Source of the DNA: a halophilic archaeon
GTDB taxonomy: Archaea; Halobacteriota; Halobacteria; Halobacteriales; Haladaptataceae
Assembly: GCA_003298465.1 (NCBI GenBank)
Contig: QNGA01000001.1
Coordinates: 434,001-498,000 of the forward strand
Reading direction: 5' to 3'
DNA: 64,000 nucleotides
Shown in pieces: positions 61,223 to 64,000 of this stretch (within the stretch, counting starts at the first letter, position 1; every line of letters begins with the position of its first letter). A model generated the notes under the pieces. The model ran no database searches and was not told the DNA's origin. It saw only the letters and a program-made list of their open reading frames with translations. Position numbers and translations under genes: made by a program.

Positions 61223-62611
61223 ATGCGACTGCCCTCTCGACGGCAACTCCTCGCCGCCGTCGCCGCCGTCCTCTGCGCGCTCTCCCTGCCGGCCGTCCCG
61301 CTGGCCGCCGGCGGCGCGAACGGAGACGCCCGACTCAACCCCTGCGTCGGAACGGTGACCAGTCCCGCGAACGGAACGACCGTGATCGCCGTCCAGGGGT
61401 TCACCTGGAACGAGGGCGACGCCGGCAAGAAGCCCGCGAAGCTCGTCGGCGTCGGCCCGCGCGGCCAGGTGCAGTGGGTCCACCACGCCGCCGACCACGG
61501 CACCGTCTGGCAGTACGACGTCGACCCGATGGCGAACGGCAACGTCTTCGTCACCGCGACGAAGAACAAGCGGACGTACGTCTACGAGTTCGACCCCCGG
61601 ACGCAGGAGCACGTCTGGCAGGAGGAACTGCCCATCGAGGACACCCACGACGTCGACCTCATCAACGGCGGAACCCAGCTGCTCGTCGCGAACATGAAGA
61701 ACTACGACGAGGACGGCGGGAAGAACGACGACAGCATCTTCGTCTACGACCTGCAGAGAGACGAGATCGTCTGGCGCTGGTACTTCCGCGACCACTACCC
61801 GAAGGACACGGCGGAGAACTACACCGACGACTGGACGCACGTCAACGACGTGGACAAGATAGCCGACGGGAAGTATCTCGCATCGCCGCGCAACTTCGAC
61901 CAGGCCATCGTCGTCGACCGCTCGACGAACGAGGTGACCATGCGACTGGGGAGCGACGACGACTACGACGTCCTCGACGAGCAGCACAACCCCGACTACC
62001 TCGAGAGCGAGAACGGGACCGCGACGTTCCTCGTCGCCGACTCCAACAACGGCCGCATCGTCGAGTACGCCCGCCGCGCCGACGGGTGGGAACGCACGTG
62101 GAAGCTGGGCAAGGGCGACGACCTCTCGTGGCCCCGGGACGCGGACCGCCTGCCGAACGGAAACACGCTCGTCGGCGACTCCCGGAACCACCGCGTGCTG
62201 GAGGTCGCCCCGAACGGAACGGTCGTCTGGGAGTTCTCCTCGCCGTATCTCGTCTACGACGCCGCGCGCCTGCGAGCAGGCGAGCACGGCGGGCCGACCA
62301 TCGCCGACATGAACGCCACCGGCTCGTACGGCCTGCAGGGCGACGCCGCCCGCCACGAGAACTGGAGCACCCTCGTCGGCTGTCACTCCTACCTCCAGTC
62401 GGTCGACGGCTGGGCCGCGGGTCAGAAGCCGTCGACCACCGGCGCGACGACCGGGGAGTCGGGCGTGAACGACGACGACGACGTACGCAACGCCCTGATT
62501 ACGACTACGACCGACGACGACCTGGCGACGTCGCTGCCGGGCTTCGGCGTCGCCGTCGGCCTGGCCGCGCTGCTGACGGTCGCCGCGCTGCTGGTTCGCC
62601 GACGCGGGTAA
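61223..62611 (+). CDS. Arylsulfotransferase-like secreted beta-propeller with PGF-CTERM anchor
   Basis: A 462-residue surface protein. The N-terminal Sec-type signal (RRQLLAAVAAVLCALSLPAVPLAAGG) precedes a propeller of arylsulfotransferase type (VDPMANGNVFVTATKN, THDVDLINGG, WTHVNDVDKI, HNPDYLESENGTATFLVADSNNGRIVEY, WPRDADRLPNGNTLVGDSRNHRVLE). A Thr/Asp-rich linker and the tripartite PGF-CTERM (SLPGFGVAVGLAALLTVAALLVRRRG pattern, last 25 residues) follow, so archaeosortase ArtA should cut and lipid-anchor it. True sulfotransfer activity is not established for haloarchaeal members. Confidence 0.88.
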   Translation: MRLPSRRQLLAAVAAVLCALSLPAVPLAAGGANGDARLNPCVGTVTSPANGTTVIAVQGFTWNEGDAGKKPAKLVGVGPRGQVQWVHHAADHGTVWQYDVDPMANGNVFVTATKNKRTYVYEFDPRTQEHVWQEELPIEDTHDVDLINGGTQLLVANMKNYDEDGGKNDDSIFVYDLQRDEIVWRWYFRDHYPKDTAENYTDDWTHVNDVDKIADGKYLASPRNFDQAIVVDRSTNEVTMRLGSDDDYDVLDEQHNPDYLESENGTATFLVADSNNGRIVEYARRADGWERTWKLGKGDDLSWPRDADRLPNGNTLVGDSRNHRVLEVAPNGTVVWEFSSPYLVYDAARLRAGEHGGPTIADMNATGSYGLQGDAARHENWSTLVGCHSYLQSVDGWAAGQKPSTTGATTGESGVNDDDDVRNALITTTTDDDLATSLPGFGVAVGLAALLTVAALLVRRRG

Positions 62612-62741
62612 CTCGGCGCGTACGTTCCCGGTGCACTCGGTTCCTGCGCTCTCGCGGTCGAACGGAGATGGCCGGTCGGAACGATGACCGAGCGACTTCG
62701 TTTCGGACAATCTACAAGTGGCTGGGTCCTGTACGGCGGGC

Positions 62742-63971
62742 ATGGTTTCGACTCCGCGAAACCGGGGGATGACGGTCGTGGTGGCAGTGGTCTGCTGTCT
62801 GGGGGTGGTCGCGCCGGTTTCCGTCGCCCAGCCGCGAGACGTCGGGAACCCCTGCGTCGGGACGGTCGAGCGGCCGGCGAACGGCACGACGGTCGTCAGC
62901 GTCCAGGGGTACAACGAGAGCGGGAAACAGCCGGCGATGCTCGTCGGCGTCGGCCCGCGGGGGGCGATTCGCTGGGTCCACCACAGCGCCGTCGAACACG
63001 ACGTCGTCTGGTCCTACGACGTCGACCCGATGGCGAACGGCAACGTGTTCGTGACGGCGGCGGTCCGGGGCGGGAAGACCCTCGTCTACGAGTTCGACCC
63101 GACGACCCAGGAGACCGTCTGGAGCGTCGAGTTCGACATCCGGGACACGCACGACGCCGACCTCATCGACGGCGGGTCCGCTATCGTCGTCGCCAACATG
63201 CGCAACGCCGACCCGGCGAACGGCACCAACGACGACCGCATCTTCGTCTACAACCGCACGAGAGGCGAGATAACGTGGGAGTGGCGCTTCGCCGACCACT
63301 ACTCGCCGGCGGTCGGCGGTAACTTCAGCAAGGACTGGACGCACGTCAACGACGTGGACGCCATCGGCAACGGGACCTTCCTCGTCTCGCCGCGCAACTT
63401 CGACCAGGTCATCGCCGTCGACCGCGCGACCGGCGAGATAACGACGAAACTCGGCGAGGACGGGAACCACGACGTCCTCCGCAAGCAGCACAACCCCGAC
63501 TACCTCGAGAGCGAGAACGGGACCGCGACGCTGCTGGTCGCGGACAGCGAGAACGACCGCGTCGTCGAGTACACAAGACGGGGCGACGGCTGGACCCGCA
63601 CGTGGACGGTCGGCTCCCCGGAGACGCTCCACTGGCCGCGGGACGCCGACCGGCTGGACGACGGCAACACGCTCGTCTCGGACACGAAGAACCAGCGCGT
63701 CGTCGAGGTGACGCCGACGGGCGAGGTCGTCTGGGAGTTCTACGCCCCGTGGCTGGTGTACGACGCCGCACGCCTCCGGACGGGCGAGCACGGCGGGCCG
63801 ACCATCGCCGACATGAACGCCACCGGCACCTACGAGATGACGGGGAGCGCCGGTCTACACGGCGACACCGACCGCCTCGCGGCGTGTCACGCGCGGTTGA
63901 TGGCGGTCGACGGACTGACCGAGGCGGGTCGGGACGCGCTCGGCGGGAACGGGAGCGCGGGGCGAACCTAG
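62742..63971 (+). CDS. Arylsulfotransferase-like secreted beta-propeller without CTERM anchor
   Basis: A 409-residue tandem paralog of the previous gene. It shares the order NPCVGTV, VDPMANGNVFVTA, DWTHVNDVDAI, SPRNFDQ, HNPDYLESENGTATLLVADSENDRVVEY and GEHGGPTIADMNATG. The signal peptide (MTVVVAVVCCLGVVAPVSVA) is retained. It stops 53 codons earlier than the paralog, without the linker and PGF-CTERM, so the product is probably released. The ATG at 62742 fits a TATA-like TCTACAAG about 27 nt upstream; ATG 62769 is an alternative. Confidence 0.85.
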   Translation: MVSTPRNRGMTVVVAVVCCLGVVAPVSVAQPRDVGNPCVGTVERPANGTTVVSVQGYNESGKQPAMLVGVGPRGAIRWVHHSAVEHDVVWSYDVDPMANGNVFVTAAVRGGKTLVYEFDPTTQETVWSVEFDIRDTHDADLIDGGSAIVVANMRNADPANGTNDDRIFVYNRTRGEITWEWRFADHYSPAVGGNFSKDWTHVNDVDAIGNGTFLVSPRNFDQVIAVDRATGEITTKLGEDGNHDVLRKQHNPDYLESENGTATLLVADSENDRVVEYTRRGDGWTRTWTVGSPETLHWPRDADRLDDGNTLVSDTKNQRVVEVTPTGEVVWEFYAPWLVYDAARLRTGEHGGPTIADMNATGTYEMTGSAGLHGDTDRLAACHARLMAVDGLTEAGRDALGGNGSAGRT

Positions 63972-64000
63972 AGGGAGAACCGCTCGCCGTCGACCGCCAG
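63968..64000 (-). CDS. Possible 3' end of a convergent gene leaving the window
   Basis: Ten codons ending LAVDGERFSL and a TAG stop at 63968-63970 read in from the right edge. The stop overlaps that of the arylsulfotransferase gene. Too little is visible to identify it. Confidence 0.3.
   Translation of the reverse strand: MAVDGERFSL

Noticed and set aside
60893..62914. Minus-strand open frame of over 600 codons
   Set aside because: It is antisense to the first arylsulfotransferase-like gene, which has a signal peptide, propeller motifs and PGF-CTERM in the plus frame.
1..64000. CRISPR arrays, complete insertion sequences, integrases and rRNA genes
   Set aside because: No regularly spaced repeats, transposase or integrase motifs, or rRNA sequence were seen.

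Overview
This window is chromosomal DNA from an extremely halophilic archaeon (class Halobacteria). It is very GC-rich and its proteins are strongly acidic. Many starts look leaderless, with a TATA-like element about 25-30 nt upstream of the ATG or GTG. The gene content is archaeal and haloarchaeal: RadA, PAN, thermosome, Orc1/Cdc6, PolB2, archaeal tyrosyl-tRNA synthetase, Tat lipoproteins, a PGF-CTERM protein and HTH proteins of haloarchaeal type. I cannot name the genus.

Layout. 1-6.9 kb is a sugar (probably glucan or maltodextrin) uptake and breakdown locus: a divergent glycogen-debranching-type enzyme, a binding lipoprotein, two permeases, a TrmB-family regulator and a MalK-type ATPase. 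The same palindrome, ACTACTGGAGTAGT, lies directly upstream of the TATA boxes of all three promoters, so the locus looks like one regulon. 7-8.1 kb holds two membrane proteins, one DUF624/YesL-like. 8.2-12.5 kb is a replication/repair block: a RecA-fold protein without a Walker A motif, a coiled-coil protein with an acidic repeat tail, PolB2 with an altered motif C, and an Orc1/Cdc6, followed by tRNA-His. 12.8-17.3 kb carries oligoendopeptidase F, a small haloarchaeal protein and the proteasome ATPase PAN.

17.5-20.4 kb is a decayed patch. A four-repeat LEA/WHy surface protein is interrupted by one in-frame TGA at a conserved Trp. Next to it, the 3' halves of a ModC-like ATPase and a ModE-like regulator lie back to back with both 5' halves missing. 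20.4-24.6 kb has a DHDPS-family aldolase, a less GC-rich accessory patch with small zinc-ribbon-type proteins, and a geranylgeranyl-reductase-family flavoprotein. 24.8-34.1 kb is mostly housekeeping: YgfZ-like protein, glutamine synthetase divergent from Lrp, thermosome, esterase, KH protein, SufU and RadA. 34.3-46.5 kb contains PspAB-like protein, adenosylhomocysteinase, a band-7 protein, isoaspartyl methyltransferase, TyrRS, Hsp20, an ABC1 kinase, an aminotransferase carrying an in-frame duplicated palindromic element, and the protein-only RNase P homolog HARP.

46.6-53.1 kb has a cation/proton antiporter, a tungsten aldehyde:ferredoxin oxidoreductase, a cupin, a small protein ending in CGCGG that may be a modified peptide, and a His-rich polytopic membrane protein. 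53.2-64 kb has a secreted GH43 enzyme, the metY-metX pair, a GAF protein, an M28 peptidase, two paralogous small membrane proteins, TruA and a tandem pair of secreted arylsulfotransferase-like propellers, only one of which carries the PGF-CTERM anchor. The least ordinary items are the palindromic insertion in the aminotransferase, the CGCGG cluster, the PolB2 cassette, and the decayed WHy/Mod region.
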